From Cliona cf. orientalis (lineage: Eukaryota; Porifera; Demospongiae; Clionaida; Clionaidae), in assembly GCA_963930775.1 (NCBI GenBank), contig OZ005694.1, positions 744,001 to 808,000 of the forward strand: a stretch of DNA of 64,000 bases, read 5' to 3'. The notes under the pieces were generated by a model that had not been told where the DNA came from, searched no databases, and saw only the letters and a list, made by a program, of their open reading frames with translations. Of this stretch, positions 1 through 12,060 are shown piece by piece. Within the stretch, counting starts at the first letter, position 1, and each line of letters starts with the position of its first letter. The translations under genes were made by a program, and so were the position numbers.

Positions 1-230
1 CAAATTGTTAAGACACTTTTCATGGCATTTTAAGACTCTCTTCTCCAGTAGTGTATGTACACGTATATGGGGATGAGCTAGGTTAGGGGACAACGTGAAA
101 TTCTCCAACAAGCAAGAATGCTTCAAAGGGTATTTATTCCAGCACTAACAGGTTGATGCACATCAATATTATAGGTACCAACTTCGAAGGTCATTGCTAT
201 CAATGTGGGTATTCTTTGATCATGATAAAC

Positions 231-357
231 GAGAAAAGCAAGCGTAGGGATGTATAGTGGATGTGATACATTATCCCTACATATCTTGTTTGTGTACTTT
301 TTAGCACTGTCATCCCTACTTCAGCACCCTTCAATTTTAATTTTTTTTTATACTTGT
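231..357 (+). repeat. Solo arm of a foldback MITE (arm family of 44064..44468)
   Basis: This is one arm of the inverted-repeat element seen complete at 44064..44468. It reads from an AGCAAGCGTAGGGATGTA-type start through CATCCCTAC to a T-rich end with TATACTTGTT. Related single arms lie near 18248..18360 (reverse), 30130..30200, 32220..32300, 36800..36850 and 58250..58380. No coding potential is visible. It could equally be a short interspersed element that happened to insert twice head to head at 44 kb. Confidence 0.55.
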
Positions 358-1617
358 TGTATATAAGCTAGTAACTCTATGTGTGGAACTTATTTTCAAG
401 ATGATAATTTAATACACAATATGTGGTGCACATGTTGGTATATAGCAAAATTCACATTAATTTTGAGTGAATATTATGATGCATACACAATGATGTTACA
501 TACATACATACATACATACATGCTGCAGCTCTGTGTGGTTGTAGTTATCAACTTTGTTATCTATCTTACTTTATTCCCAACTCTATGAGCTTTCGCCTAC
601 TAGGCTCATGATGGTACGCAGCTACAGGTACACAATACTAATCTACACATAATTCAATCATAAATGCACATATTTAAATATGATAATGTCATCTATGCAT
701 GTACACACACAGAAACTTCCAATACAACAGATATGGAGAAGATAATATATGGAGAAGGTAAATGTATTAAGATCTACGAGATGATGAATCGGTGCTAATT
801 TACAAAACATTGAGCTAGATTTAGGTTTATGTCAGTTAGCTGGGGAGGAGTTAACTCAAAACCAATCAGAGAAAAGATAAACTAGGTTAGATTTGGCCAA
901 TTAAGGCTACACTAATTAAAATTAATAATATTATTACTAAGCGCCTTATTATAGTAGCAGTTAGTATAGGCTGGGAAGCACTTACAACAAATTTGAACAA
1001 ACATGCAAGCAAAAAAAAATAGGGATAGAATTGATTCCCTACATAATAATATTAATGTGCATGATGCTAATAATGAAGTATACTCTTTCTTTGCATTGAA
1101 GGGTAAGTGTAGGTCGTAGGTAGACTACCAATCTGTAGGTAAAAACTGATGCCAAAAACATTTAAGTGGTTGGGCCACCACCGAGTGTGGACTAAGGCCT
1201 CTAAAAATCATTTGAGTCAACTTTAGCTGGGCCAGAAGAAGCATCTACAGGTAACAAGAAGGCTAGAACAGACTAGAAATATATAAATATCTCAGTTTAT
1301 GAGATACAGACAGCTATATTTCATATTCATTTAGAAAACAGTATCACAAAACATTGTAAATAATTTCTGAATGTTTCCAATTACATATCAACAGTTTATC
1401 CCGTGTACACACTTCCAAAAAATTGATTCAGTACTGAAAGCTAGTTTGTTTGTTGGCACTCTCCTAGATATTCAATGACATGTGAACAAACTCGATTATG
1501 CTGCATGATCATGAGGTATTATGATAAATCATAATACCATGCTCTTATGACTGCTTGACTAACCGAATCTCATGCATGGGGCTCCCAAGGTTTCCATAGA
1601 GATATGCATACAGTTAT
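345..1617. repeat. Module R6, copy 1 (partial)
   Basis: This stretch matches 15650..18120, 28800..29830, 30385..31090 and 53760..58020 in the same orientation. Landmarks are the CATA microsatellite near 503..520, the TTTAAATATGATA block near 672, and the GGCCACCACCGAGTGTGG block near 1170. I see no gene in it. It ends at the insertion of a Helentron-like element. Confidence 0.75.
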
Positions 1618-2230
1618 TAAACCTCGCCGCAAAGCGTAGGCGGAGGGTTACTGCAGTTGTTTGGCGATTTATGTCCGTCTGTCCGTCCGTCCGTCGCAAC
1701 CCTCCTTTGCTAAATGGTAAGGGTCGTCATAGAGAAAGTGCGCATTCTAGGTATACTTCGCATAAAGAAGAGTGGTCATGTTAAATCCTGCCCAGTGGTG
1801 TAGTAATGTCCAGCTGTTGCAACTTGCCAGTCTGTGTTTACATGGCACCTACCTCAACTACATGACTGATTGCCATTCTGTGCTCTGCTGGTCAGTTATC
1901 AATGCAGTGATAGGATAAACAGGCAGTGGCTCTCAAGTGCATAATTCAGTTGAAGTATGTCACAGAGGGTTTCAGTTTATATAGTGACATAGCCAGGTGC
2001 CTTCCCCCAACTCTTAGATCACTGACTCTAAGGAAACAGCTAGTTCCAAAACCCTGTTTAGGTGCAGGGTATGTACTAGTTTAGTAGTACCACAACCCTG
2101 TTCAGGTGCAGGGTATGTAGTTCAATACTCCTGGCATTGAATAGTATACACAGTGAGCCATGCGACACATCTCCAGCTATATTATATGCATGCATGTAGC
2201 GGTGAGGGTTCTGCACTCCTGTGCATTCAT
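1618..2230 (+). mobile_element. Helentron-like non-autonomous element, copy a (3' boundary uncertain)
   Basis: The left end is TAAACCTCGCC, followed by an imperfect hairpin closing at GGAGGGTTACTG and a GTCC/GTCT tetranucleotide run near 1676..1693. This is the same architecture as the elements at 36855 and 38017. Uninterrupted copies of the flanking sequence at about 18113, 29815 and 58012 read CAGTTATTGTGATTG. They place the insertion between two T residues without a long TSD. The right end does not finish in the CTAG seen in the other two copies. It contains two GGTGCAGGGTATGTA blocks, so it is either diverged or compound. Confidence 0.5.
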
Positions 2231-2261
2231 TGTGATTGCAGCACAACGGGATGCCTAATAT

Positions 2262-2357
2262 CACCTTGCTTGCATCGTATACACCAGGTATGTAGCAGCT
2301 GATGTGGTAACAGAACACACACACAGAACGACAACCGTACCCCTCGCACATTGTGTT
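2262..2357 (-). mobile_element. Fragment of the same Helentron-like family
   Basis: Read on the minus strand, this has GCGAGGGGTACGG, a GT-rich simple repeat, then a GTTACCAC...CAGCTGCTACATACCT block. These match the 5' half of the element at 38017..38870 in order. No intact ends are visible and no empty counterpart could be aligned, so it is called a fragment. Confidence 0.4.
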
Positions 2358-2690
2358 TGTTTATGCAAACAGTCTATGCTAAGACATCCTAAATACTTTA
2401 TAATGTTATTAACAATCAACCACAAGCGGGTGCTGGCTCGTGAGTGCACACAGCACTGAGTGGACCATGTATCAGAAACAGTAGCCTCTTCAAAAATTGC
2501 AAATTTCTGCCACCTCTATAGCCTTCATACCTGGTAGGAAATATTAACACACACTTTTAATAATCCACTCCACTCAATCACCCCTAAAATTCTGAAACAT
2601 TTCAAATATAGCCTGCAAGGAGACTACAAATTTTGGATCCATATCACATGAACCCAAGGTCAATAGAAGGAAGACTTGGCACAGTGCGAT
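2358..2690. other. No gene seen
   Basis: This is low-complexity AT-rich sequence with no paralogous partner recognised in the window, no long open frame and no transposon ends. Confidence 0.4.
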
Positions 2691-5370
2691 TATCCTATAG
2701 TGAATACCGAATGTGTAGGCTAAATGGAGCAAAATCAGAGTTTCATTATTGAATCTATACTGAAATGCTGTGACGTTAAGAGAGGGGGAGAGGGAGGTAA
2801 AATGTTAATGACGTTATTTTTTCCACAAGGACTTTGGACAAGGCCCCTAACAACAATGACTGCTATCAGGCTGCAGGAGTACGAATGAGTATCGCTTTTG
2901 TCATCCTAATCTTTAAGGACTACAGCATAACTATTTACAGAATCTGCCCCAGCAGGTGTATTGACTACAGAGCAAGAGTGTGATTACACTCTGATACATG
3001 TGCCAACCTCACTAACTATCGTGGCTACAGAAACTGCAAACATTGTTAAGATACATATCATCACATAAAGGTAAATGAAATTGTGAAGCACATTTTCATG
3101 TCCACAGTAGATACACAGTTATAATGGTGAATAGTAATAATTATGATAAAAGGACATCAATAATATAATCGGTACGCAGTCAATATTCGATGGCTCGATC
3201 ATACAGATGAATTTGACACAGTTTGAAACAAACTGTCGGAAAAGTGAGTCCTTTGTAGAGACCAAAAGCTATTACTTCCCTCCTAACCATTCTGCATGCA
3301 TCTTACTAATTAATAGATCATTATCACTACAACTCCCTTGCATGATTCCTCTGATATTAAGTATTCCTATTATTCCATTCCTGATCACCTCATGCACTGT
3401 TCAGTACTACAGTCTGTACCCTAAGCTGGAAGAGCTAGCTACCCTAATCTACCTTCATAATCCTGGAATTATAATTATACAAAACTGAGATGAGAATAAT
3501 TGACTAATTATTATACATTTCACCAGCCGATTATTCGACACTTTATCAGGTAGCTTCAACAACAAAGTTAATCACTGTTCAATAAACTCGGGCAATCGTT
3601 ACTAAAACTATGCTAGCTGAAACGTGAGGACGTCGCATAAAAAAAGTCACCTAGTATCTGGCTTCACCATTGATCTTGCCACGTGACAGAATTGCAATAC
3701 AAATTGGTTCCTGATTAGTGCCAATTAGTGTATTATTGTATATAGTGTACACAGTGTATTGTAGCATGTGCAACCAATATTGATCCATTGTAGTATTATC
3801 AGTAGGCTGCATGATCTACATGCAAGGGGGTCTGGTCACGGCTTCATCAAGCAAGGGTGCTCAACGGTACTAGGTATGATGATGTGAGTGATCTTGTAAA
3901 GTGAAAAATAATGACTCTTATCACCTGCATCACTATTCAGACAATGGGCTATAGCCTGGCTCAGTTATTTGCATGCCCATCAGGCTCCACACTCATATCG
4001 CTTCAATTGCAGAGGAAATTGTCTAGGTTATAGCACCACCTCTCCTGCGATGATTAACAGTTACCAACGCAGTGTAGTGGGTTGCAACCATAGCTAGCCA
4101 CTCTAGTCTCTATTAGCGCTGTTTCGATCGTCAATTGTCTTAGAAAGAACGTAACACTAACCATCATTATTATTATGGACTCTCAATTCTCTTACTGTTC
4201 ATTTAAGTTTTGAGGAAAAGAACCTTTACCCCTCACAAGTCATACTGTAAATCGCGAATATTTCGATGTTTAAATATTTTCGGACAGCATGGCTTGTGCG
4301 AAAAATAAACGCACGAAATACATGCGCAATATTAATGACAATGCGGTACAGGGTCGCTTGTCCGAAAATTATTTAACACAAAAAATTATCGCATGAAATA
4401 TTTTAGACACGAAATATTCACGATTTACGGTAATATTATACATTATATTATAGAAATTTCTCCCACACACAGAGTCAAGAAGACTCAAAGGATAATACTA
4501 ACATACTGAATCAGAAGTATCCACTTCCCAACATCAACGATAATACATGAATGATAACAGAGAAAGAAAGTGCAGGGATGTAGAATGGAAGTCATTGTCA
4601 CTATATTTCTTGTTTGGGTTTGGGAATGCAGTCTGCTCTGGCTTTAGTCAAATAAATCAACAATGAACACAATGAGAGCAGCTAAGTTGAATAGTTGATA
4701 TCAGATGACTCAATCACAGTAATGTAATGTGGTGGCCAGCGCACACAGAGTAAATATAATATCATAGATTTAGAGATCATACTGTAGGTTGAATCTGGCC
4801 AAATACAGCCTATACTCACACTGTTCATAGAAACAGCACAAAGTTAGGGCTGGTGACATTAAAGAAAATCCGTAGCAATCAGGATCCACACATGTATGTG
4901 TCCTTTTAGATTCAGCAATAGTAGATAAGGGATAAGAGTACGTGTTATACTAGCACTACTGTGTTTCAGAAACTTGACATCACAACCTGGTGTCTGTATA
5001 TAGTCTTATCATAATATTGTACTACCTATGGATGATGTGGGCAGACCACATTAGCACGTGTACAGTATAGTAGCAAACTTGAATAATTGCTTCAGACAGT
5101 GCAGTGACTGGAAACTCAATTACTAATGAATAGAAGTCATACTTGATGCATATATAATTGTTTTGGCAGGATACAGTATCATCTGTGAAGCATGAAGCAT
5201 TATCACTGACTGTATGCACAGAAACCTCCGTTTAATTGGCTGACATAATTTTACTGTTGATAATCATAATTATATGAAAAACCAGTCTTGGCAGGTCCAA
5301 GCTCATGTGATCATTAATCTCATAACAGTAGCTGATAGTGGCTGAAATTGCTCATCACAGAAGCAAACTT
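2690..5370. repeat. Segmental duplication module R2, copy A
   Basis: This is colinear with 34950..39150, beginning at CCGAATGTGTAGGCTAAA and ending near GATAGTGGCTGAAATTGCTC. By eye the copies differ by scattered substitutions and small indels, plus two insertions present only in copy B (36855..37551 and 38017..38870). Copy A therefore preserves both empty sites: TTT at 4606..4608 and AA at 5082..5083. No convincing gene is present. Confidence 0.85.
4245..4430. mobile_element. TA-flanked MITE (CTGTAAATCG family), copy A
   Basis: This is a 186-bp element with inverted ends CTGTAAATCGCGAATATTTC and, in reverse complement, CCGTAAATCGTGAATATTTC. TA flanks it on both sides (4243..4244 and 4431..4432). 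The interior is a degenerate palindrome with repeated CGAAATA. An equal-length copy sits at the matching place in module R2 copy B (36492..36677), so it was present before the duplication. The TA target and short TIR fit Tc1/mariner-type mobilisation. It encodes no protein. Confidence 0.75.
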
Positions 5371-6400
5371 ATTTTTAATGTCATCTATGCTTGTACACAC
5401 ACACAGAAACACTCTGACTGAGACTTTCAATACAACAGATGTGGAGAATTTAAACATAAGATCTACGAGAATGAATTGGTGCTAATTTACAAAACATTAT
5501 GCTAGGTTTACAAATCATATAGTTATATCAGCTAGCTGTGAAGGAATTAACTCAAAACAGGCTATATCACATTATTTATAGGAAGAGCACAAAGATAAGG
5601 CTGGTGACAGGTGACCTAGTATATTGATCACAAAAGAAAGTCTATACAATTAGTGGAGTGGGATTGATGACCTACACAATGGTCTGCTTCATGGCCGGAG
5701 TGGAGTTGTGACTATCAACTTATTGCCTTTCGGGTTGTAAAATTATGAGCAGCTAGGAAGCCAGAGAGATAATGAGAAGTAGTTGCATGGCTACTATAGG
5801 TATTCAGATGAGGGTCATAAGGAATGAATGATGAGCAACATCTATTCCACATCCTATTCAAGGCTACTGAGCATGCAGGCAGCTCAAATCAAAGCATCCA
5901 CATTAGACTAGTCCAAACCTAACCACTATGCATATACACATTTAAACAATTAGTGGAGTAGGATTGATGACCTACACAATGGGCTGCTTCATGCCATAGT
6001 GGAGCTGTGACTGTCAACTAATAAATTTATTGTCTTTAACCTAACTACCAATTTGGCAAACACTGATGCATGGTTATGTCAAGCGAGCTAGCATGTGGAG
6101 GTCAATGGCTGAAGAGAGTTTCTATCGTATATTTCAGTAGCTCTACTTGGCTCTGAGAATAGATGTACTGTTGGCAGATATTATAAACAAATTAATGCGT
6201 TTTTTCTGGTAAAGGTCGTCAATCACTCCATATATAAACGTTATGAGAGTTCGTAAAATACTAATTTATTGCATTAAATTGGATCATGCATTGTATTCTA
6301 TTAACTATGGTATGTATCAATTGCTTGCAAGTCACAATGGTGAAGCCAGCAGCAAATTGTATTCTTTGTACTCACTAACTGTAACTTTATGATTATCCTG
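5370..6400. repeat. Module R3 (copy 1)
   Basis: This matches 9700..11480 and 42030..46200 in pieces. Landmarks are GTGGGATTGATGACCTACACAA (twice, near 5655 and 5960), the block AATGCGTTTTTTCTGGTAAA near 6195, and the block CAATGGTGAAGCCAGCAGC near 6336. No gene is seen. The doubled landmark shows a smaller internal duplication. Confidence 0.7.
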
Positions 6401-6439
6401 GGTTCGGTTTCGGGTTCGGTAATAGTCATACATGATGGC

Positions 6440-7560
6440 ATGGGAAAGCTTAATACTGATAATAACATGCATGATAACAGTTAGTATGAGCCAGACAGCA
6501 ATGGACAAGTTCACTGCTTTAAATCACACAACAGTGAACCAAGAATCTTCCACAGAATCTGCTGAGACTCACAGCTTCTGGTCAGGTTCCTAACATCATA
6601 CCACAACCCACAACCCACTCGATAGGACAGGCTACAGTCTAGAGGACTAGAAAAGGTTCAGCTAACGTAAGTAAAAAAAATAAAAGTCTGAAGGGAACTC
6701 ACATGCAGTGATATTAATGAAGAATGGGAATCAGGTTCATTCACAGCACATGGACAAAGGCAGGAGAAGTAACTAGTTATTAGAAGCATAATCATTACAA
6801 ATTAAGCATGCATTCATTGTGTCAATACAATACAATACACGTTGATTTATTTCCCATCATGTCAAGGCTGAGCAATAGCTTCACACAAATTATTACTGAG
6901 TGCTATAAATGATGCCTGAAGGTTGACTGGTAGCCACAACTCTGTGACCATATCTTCCCCTCTTCCATCCATAGCTATCATTATAGCAATAATATTGTGA
7001 TTAGTAAAGAGCCAAGTCATTCAGAATACTATTACTCTACTGTAGTTACAGTGGTTTGTACATGTGAAACACAAATGCAACACAATTCACCTCATTTCCT
7101 AATACAGTATAGCTACAATACCGGCAGATTTGAAGTCTCTAGCGCATGCATGTATAGCTGTCATTGAGACACGACCAAAAATACACCTGGATCACTGATA
7201 GAAAATGCAGAGATGGCGCGCCTACGTGACATTTGTGGTTGGTACTGGTCATCACACCAAAACGTATGGATCCCCCCTCCCCAGTTCTGCTCAAGGCTAA
7301 AAGCATACACAATGAGGGGGGGGGGTACTCACGGTAACTCATGGTATATAGGTGCACATGGGCAAAAAGCCTCTCTCACCCATACTCCATCACTCTACAT
7401 AATTAACTTACCCACAAGCCCACTGAAGAATATCCCCTGCAGTATCATCATTGAGCTTGGTATTCTTTATCAGCCACAGCACCACTTTAGGATGGTTACG
7501 ACTAGAGTGGTGACAATACACATACATAATTGAATGCAATCATGAACAATTTAATTTAAG
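6440..7560. repeat. Module R5 (copy 1), carries an ankyrin exon
   Basis: The left part matches 46540..47310, part of it matches 39690..39880, and the right part matches 34440..34640. It holds a minus-strand ankyrin exon at 7412..7501. A second minus-strand stretch at 6862..6974 is open in two frames after a possible splice acceptor, but it could not be assigned. Confidence 0.7.
7412..7501 (-). CDS. Isolated ankyrin-repeat exon
   Basis: Read on the minus strand, this is a 90-bp exon between an acceptor ending CTCTAG (7502..7507) and a donor GTAAGT (7406..7411). It starts with one base completing a codon and ends with two bases of the next, so both introns are phase 2. The translation includes HPKVVLWLIKNTKLNDD and ends QWAC, the helix-loop pattern of an ankyrin repeat. 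A closer match to the consensus, HLEVVQWLIKN, is in the copy at 34464..34553. Ankyrin repeats mediate protein-protein contacts. No neighbouring exons of a full gene were found, so this may be a real exon of a gene larger than the window or a stranded duplicate. Confidence 0.55.
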
Positions 7561-8547
7561 AGACCAAACTAAGTAATAAACTCTTAGTTCCTTTGATGAT
7601 ATTCCACTTCAATCACTACATACATGTAAGTATAGTCCGATAGTGACTACTAAGTCATGCTGAAGGCATCAGAGTTTACTATAAATCTATCAAATTTATT
7701 GGCTTTCAAAGCAAAATCTGGGAACTACTACCTCAAACATTCTTACCAGGGTTTCAACGGGATAGGGGAGGGGGGGTGAGGGGAAACGGGGGAAGACTCC
7801 CCCCACCTCTTTGCTTAGGCTAAGAATCATCACAAGTATCAAAATCAAACTACTAATTAACTAGTATCAAAAGTAATGAAAAAATCCGGAAGAGTTAACA
7901 CACTCTTAGAAAAAGACATCTCCAGAAACTTGGCATACTACATACGCCCACGCATTTATCGTGCTTCAACCCCAAATTTTACCATTAGATGAAACCTTGC
8001 TCAACAATACTCCCTCCTCCAGCATCATGTAGGTCTGGGGCAAGTATCAAAGTTACTAGAGTGTACCAATTTGCTAGCATTATTTATTAATCCTACTCAG
8101 AATATTTATACATGTAGCTATTATATACATCTGATCTAAGATGAAAAAAGAAGTATGGGTGCAGCTCAGCAAAATTTAACAGAATACTATGCAATCATTA
8201 TTGGCATGGCATTATAATGCAAACCCACTGTTTTTTCTCATAGAACATATCGGAACCTGTTGGTGGCAGCAACTGCAAGTTATCATTTATCATTGACAAT
8301 ATTTGTCAGCGAGGTACTGTACTGCCTGCTGTGCCAGAGCTGAGGGGGTAGAGACACTCTACCTCCATGAGCCTCATGCTTGATACACAATACCAGATTG
8401 CCTCCCCACCTATAGCCTCAACTATTAAGAATGAAAGATCAATCATGAACATTTCAATCAACCATGAGAATGAGAATGATAATTAATACTTCAACCCTAT
8501 TGGTCAGTTAAATTAACTGTGGCATCAACACTAGTCATTACTTATAC
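7561..8547. other. No gene; partly duplicated intergenic or intronic sequence
   Basis: 7800..8050 matches 52310..52540, and 8060..8250 matches 46308..46470. A G-rich run lies at about 7768..7778. No open frame here shows coding character. Confidence 0.5.
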
Positions 8548-8910
8548 CAGGAGCATATGAGCCGCCCGAAGGGCGGGGAAGGAGCGTCCGACTACCGTAG
8601 GGTTGGCTGTACTATGTGTTAGGCGAAGTCCTTAAGGCTACACGTCCTTATTTGGAACGTGCAGCTAGTGCGGTGCATAGCGGATTACTTTTGTACAAGC
8701 CATACTGTACTAGCTAATTGACTTAGTCTGTAGTGTGGTTGTAGACTGTGTACTACGGGCGGTGCTATCACTATGGAGCTTAACCAATGGAAATACCCTG
8801 CAGCTGGCCACTCCATATAAGGTCAAGCATTGCTAATGAACTTCGCCTAACACATCTGACACGCAGTCGGACGCTCCTTCGCCGCCCTTCGGGCGGCTCA
8901 TATGCTCCTG
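8548..8910. mobile_element. GC-rich foldback MITE with 7-bp TSD
   Basis: This is a 363-bp element. Its 46-bp TIRs start CAGGAGCATATGAGCC and differ at one position; each TIR contains its own small hairpin (CCGCCC GAA GGGCGG). An inner pair, GTGTTAGGCGAAGT and its complement, extends the fold. It is flanked by CTTATAC on both sides (8541..8547 and 8911..8917). The corresponding unoccupied site at about 41213 reads CATTACTTACACAGATCC. The 7-bp TSD fits P- or Dada-type transposases better than Tc1 or Harbinger, but the superfamily is not assigned. It is clearly richer in GC than its surroundings. Confidence 0.8.
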
Positions 8911-8919
8911 CTTATACAC

Positions 8920-11520
8920 ATCCATCCCAGTTAGCTACATGTTAATTATTGTTTGCAATTGTCTGGTTAGTCCATAACCCACCTCTGAGTCTCATTATCA
9001 GCCTACCATAATATTATTGTTATGTATATAGCTGATAAGTTTGGTTGCTAGGCAATGGCCAACAGTTTACAATGACTGCTATTAATAAATTTTTTGTGGG
9101 TAGCTGTGAAGGCACTAGCTAATCTAGATTTATAATCCTTGCACTTTCTCATGCAGGCCCAGCCCAGTGAATTCTGTTTCTCATGGGCAAGCGATTTAAA
9201 AATTTAGGTAGCTACCCTCATTATCCCCTGGGAAATGTATTTATTCTCATGACTAGGATCAACATTAATGTTGAAATGCTATCCCCAATAATTAAGATGT
9301 TAGTTTTCAACTAGCTATAACTTTAGTAGCATGATTAGGGACTCAGTATGTCACTAGGACTACCATAGTGTTAACTGTGTCTCAAATTTTGTTCTATACA
9401 AGCTCTATGTGTGACGTAGAACTTGATTTCATGTTGATAAAAATTAGTGTTTGATAAAATACGCATTATCTTGATATGTGGTGCACATGTTGGTAGCAAA
9501 TAATTCACATCAACTTTTGAGTAAATACTATGATATATGCATGATGATGGCACATACATACATACATGCTGAAACTCTGTGTGGTTGTAGTTATCAACTT
9601 TATTATCATGAATTTTTACCTACTAGGCTCATGATGGTACGTAGCTATAAGCACACAATAATAATGTACACATAAATCAGTCACAAATGCACATATTTAA
9701 ATATGATAGTGTCATCGATTCTGACTGAGACTTTTAATACAACAGATATGGAGAAGGTAAACATAAGATCTACAAGAATGAATTGGTACTAATTTACAAA
9801 ACATTATGCTAGGTTTACAAATCATATTAATATAGTTATGTCAGCTAACTGTGGAGGAATTAACTCAGAACAGGCTATATCACAAAGACAGGGCTGGTGA
9901 CAGGTGACCTAATATATTGATCACAAAAGAAAGTCTATACAATTAGTGGAGTGGGATTGATGACCTACACAATGGGCTGCTTAATGGCCGGAGTGGAGTT
10001 GTGACTATCAACTTATTGCTTTTCAGGTTGTAAAATTATGAATAGCTAGGAAGCCAGAGAAATAATGAGAAGTAGTTGCCATGGCTACAGTATAAGTATT
10101 CAAATGAGGGTCATAAGGAACGAATGATGAGCAACATCTATTCAACATCCTATTCAAGGCTGCTGAGTATGCAGGCAGCTCAAATCAAAGCATCCACATT
10201 AGACTAGTCCAAACCCAACCACTATGCATATACACATTAATTTAAAAACAATTAGTGGAGTAGGATTGATGACCTACACAATGGGCTGCTTCATGCCATA
10301 GTAGAGCTGTGACTGTCAACTAATAAATTTATTGTCTTTCAGGTTGTAGAGCTAGGAAGCCTGATAGATCATGAGAGGTAGTTGCCATGGCTACAGTAGG
10401 TATTCAGATGAGGAATGGATGATGAGCAATTAATATCTAGCTATTTCATATCACGTTCAAAGCTGCTGAGCATGCAGGCCGGCAGCTCAAATCAAAGCAT
10501 CCACATTAGACTAGTCCAAAGCTAACCACTAAATGTACACATTGGACAAGTAATGGTGTATCAATTCAACTTTAGCAATTGTAGAGCTGTAAACACAGTT
10601 ACTAGAAGTGTTGGAATTAAAAACATGAAATATTATACATCGCATATCACAGCATGAAACTTCAAAAGCAGGTGTCAAAGGTGCAATTGATAACTATTTT
10701 GGCCTAATTACATCTTGAAACTAGGGCTTTAACCAATGATGCTGGCATAGTATAACCAGTAAGTTTCCCACCGAAAGGTTCTGGTGCATGGTAGTAGGCT
10801 CAAATCTCGCTGTAGACACTGACCTTCTTTCTCTCTCTTCTAACCACCAGGCCACCACTGTTGTCACTGATGGAAGTCATTTTATGCACATGACCGAGCA
10901 TTTGAGATTAATTGATTCCTGAATTGGAGGCAGCCCTAAGTATCCATTGGAAACCGTGCCTCAAATCTTATACAACCAGTTGGCCCATGGAAATCTTGCT
11001 GTATGTTGTATTGCAATTGTAATACTACAACCTAACTACTAATTTGGCAAACACTGATGCATGCATGGTTCTGTCAAGCAAGCTAGCATGTAGAGGTCAA
11101 TGGCTGAAGAGTGTTTCTATCGTACATTTCAGTAGCTCTACTTGGCTCTGAGTATAGATGCACTGTTGGCAGGTATAAACCACCTTTATTGGTAATTCAC
11201 TCCAACACTGACAGCTAATAAGAACATGACTACCATACTTAATCTAATACTACGCATGGAAAAATATAATTTCAATTTTGAAAAAATTAATGCGTTTTTT
11301 CTGGTAAAGGTCGTCAATCACTCCATATATAAACGTTATGAGAATTCGTAAAAATACTAATGTATTGTATGAAATTGGATCATGCGTTGTATTCTATTAA
11401 CTATGGTATGTATCAATTGCTTGCAAGTCACAATGGTGAAGCCAGCAGCAAATTGTACTCTTTGTACTCACTAACTGTAACTTTATGATTATCCTGAGGA
11501 TAATGCTTAATACTACCGTA
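8920..11520. repeat. Segmental duplication module R4, copy A
   Basis: This is colinear with 41220..46260. Copy B is longer because of insertions at 43466..43955, 44064..about 45600 and 45797..46120; copy A holds the unoccupied sites. It contains a SINE copy near 10796. No gene is seen. Confidence 0.85.
10796..10868 (-). repeat. tRNA-Ser-like SINE head, copy 1
   Basis: On the minus strand this reads GACAACAGTGGTGGCC, a weakened form of the tRNA-Ser 5' end and A box. It is followed by a GA-rich run and then AGATTTGAGCCTACTACC, which resembles a B box. The better-preserved copy at 43118..43190 has TGGCCGAGTGGTTAG. The anticodon arm is replaced by GA repeats, so this is a SINE head or pseudo-tRNA, not a functional tRNA. 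Confidence 0.5.
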
Positions 11521-12060
11521 GGAGACCCATAATTATGCCCCCCACCCCCACTTGCTCATAACCGCCCCCCCCCCCCCCTAAACTTGAGCTTGTTCAAAGC
11601 TGCCGAGTATGCAGGCAGCTCAAATCAGAGCAGAATAGTCCAAAGCTAACCACTATATGTACACATTTCATGGATTACACTCTTAGAAAAGTAATGCTGG
11701 TGTATCAATTCAACTTTAGTGGATAAGCAGCAATAGTAAAGCTGTAAATACAGTTACTGGAAGTGGTGGAATTAAAATATGAAATACAATACATCGCATA
11801 TCATAGCATGAAAATTCAAAAGCAGGTACTAAAGGTGCAATTGTAGATAACTGTTTTGGCCTAATTGGGCCTTGTCGCTAAGGCTTCATCCAATAATGAT
11901 GGAATAGTATAGCCAGTATGTTTCCCACCAAAAACGTAGGGTTCTGGTGCATGGTATTAGATTCAAATCTCGCCTTTTCTCTCTTGTAACCACTCGGCTA
12001 CCACTGTCATTACTGATGGAAGTCATTCTTTCTTGCCGAGTTTATAGACCTTATGTCTAT
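11521..12060. repeat. Second copy of the SINE-bearing module
   Basis: 11580..12030 repeats 10440..10880 and 42780..43210 in order, including the GTACACATT and AAATACAATACATCGCAT landmarks. A C-run lies at about 11563..11578. No gene is seen. Confidence 0.65.
11953..12010 (-). repeat. tRNA-Ser-like SINE head, copy 2
   Basis: The minus strand begins GACAGTGGTAGCCGAGTGG (A box), followed by TTACAAGAGAGAAAAGG and then GAGATTTGAATCTAATACC (B-box-like). It is shorter than copies 1 and 3 in the GA stretch. As in the other copies, sequence resembling TGCACCAGAACC follows downstream and recurs in all three. Confidence 0.55.

Noticed and set aside
6862-6974. Possible minus-strand terminal exon (DGRGEDMVTELWLPVNLQ)
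   Set aside because: Two frames are open, no donor links it to the ankyrin exon, and the copy near 46945..47055 has two stops. Not enough for a gene call.
7213-7533. 106-codon plus-strand frame
   Set aside because: It overlaps the antisense of the ankyrin exon and a poly-G run, and shows no domain.
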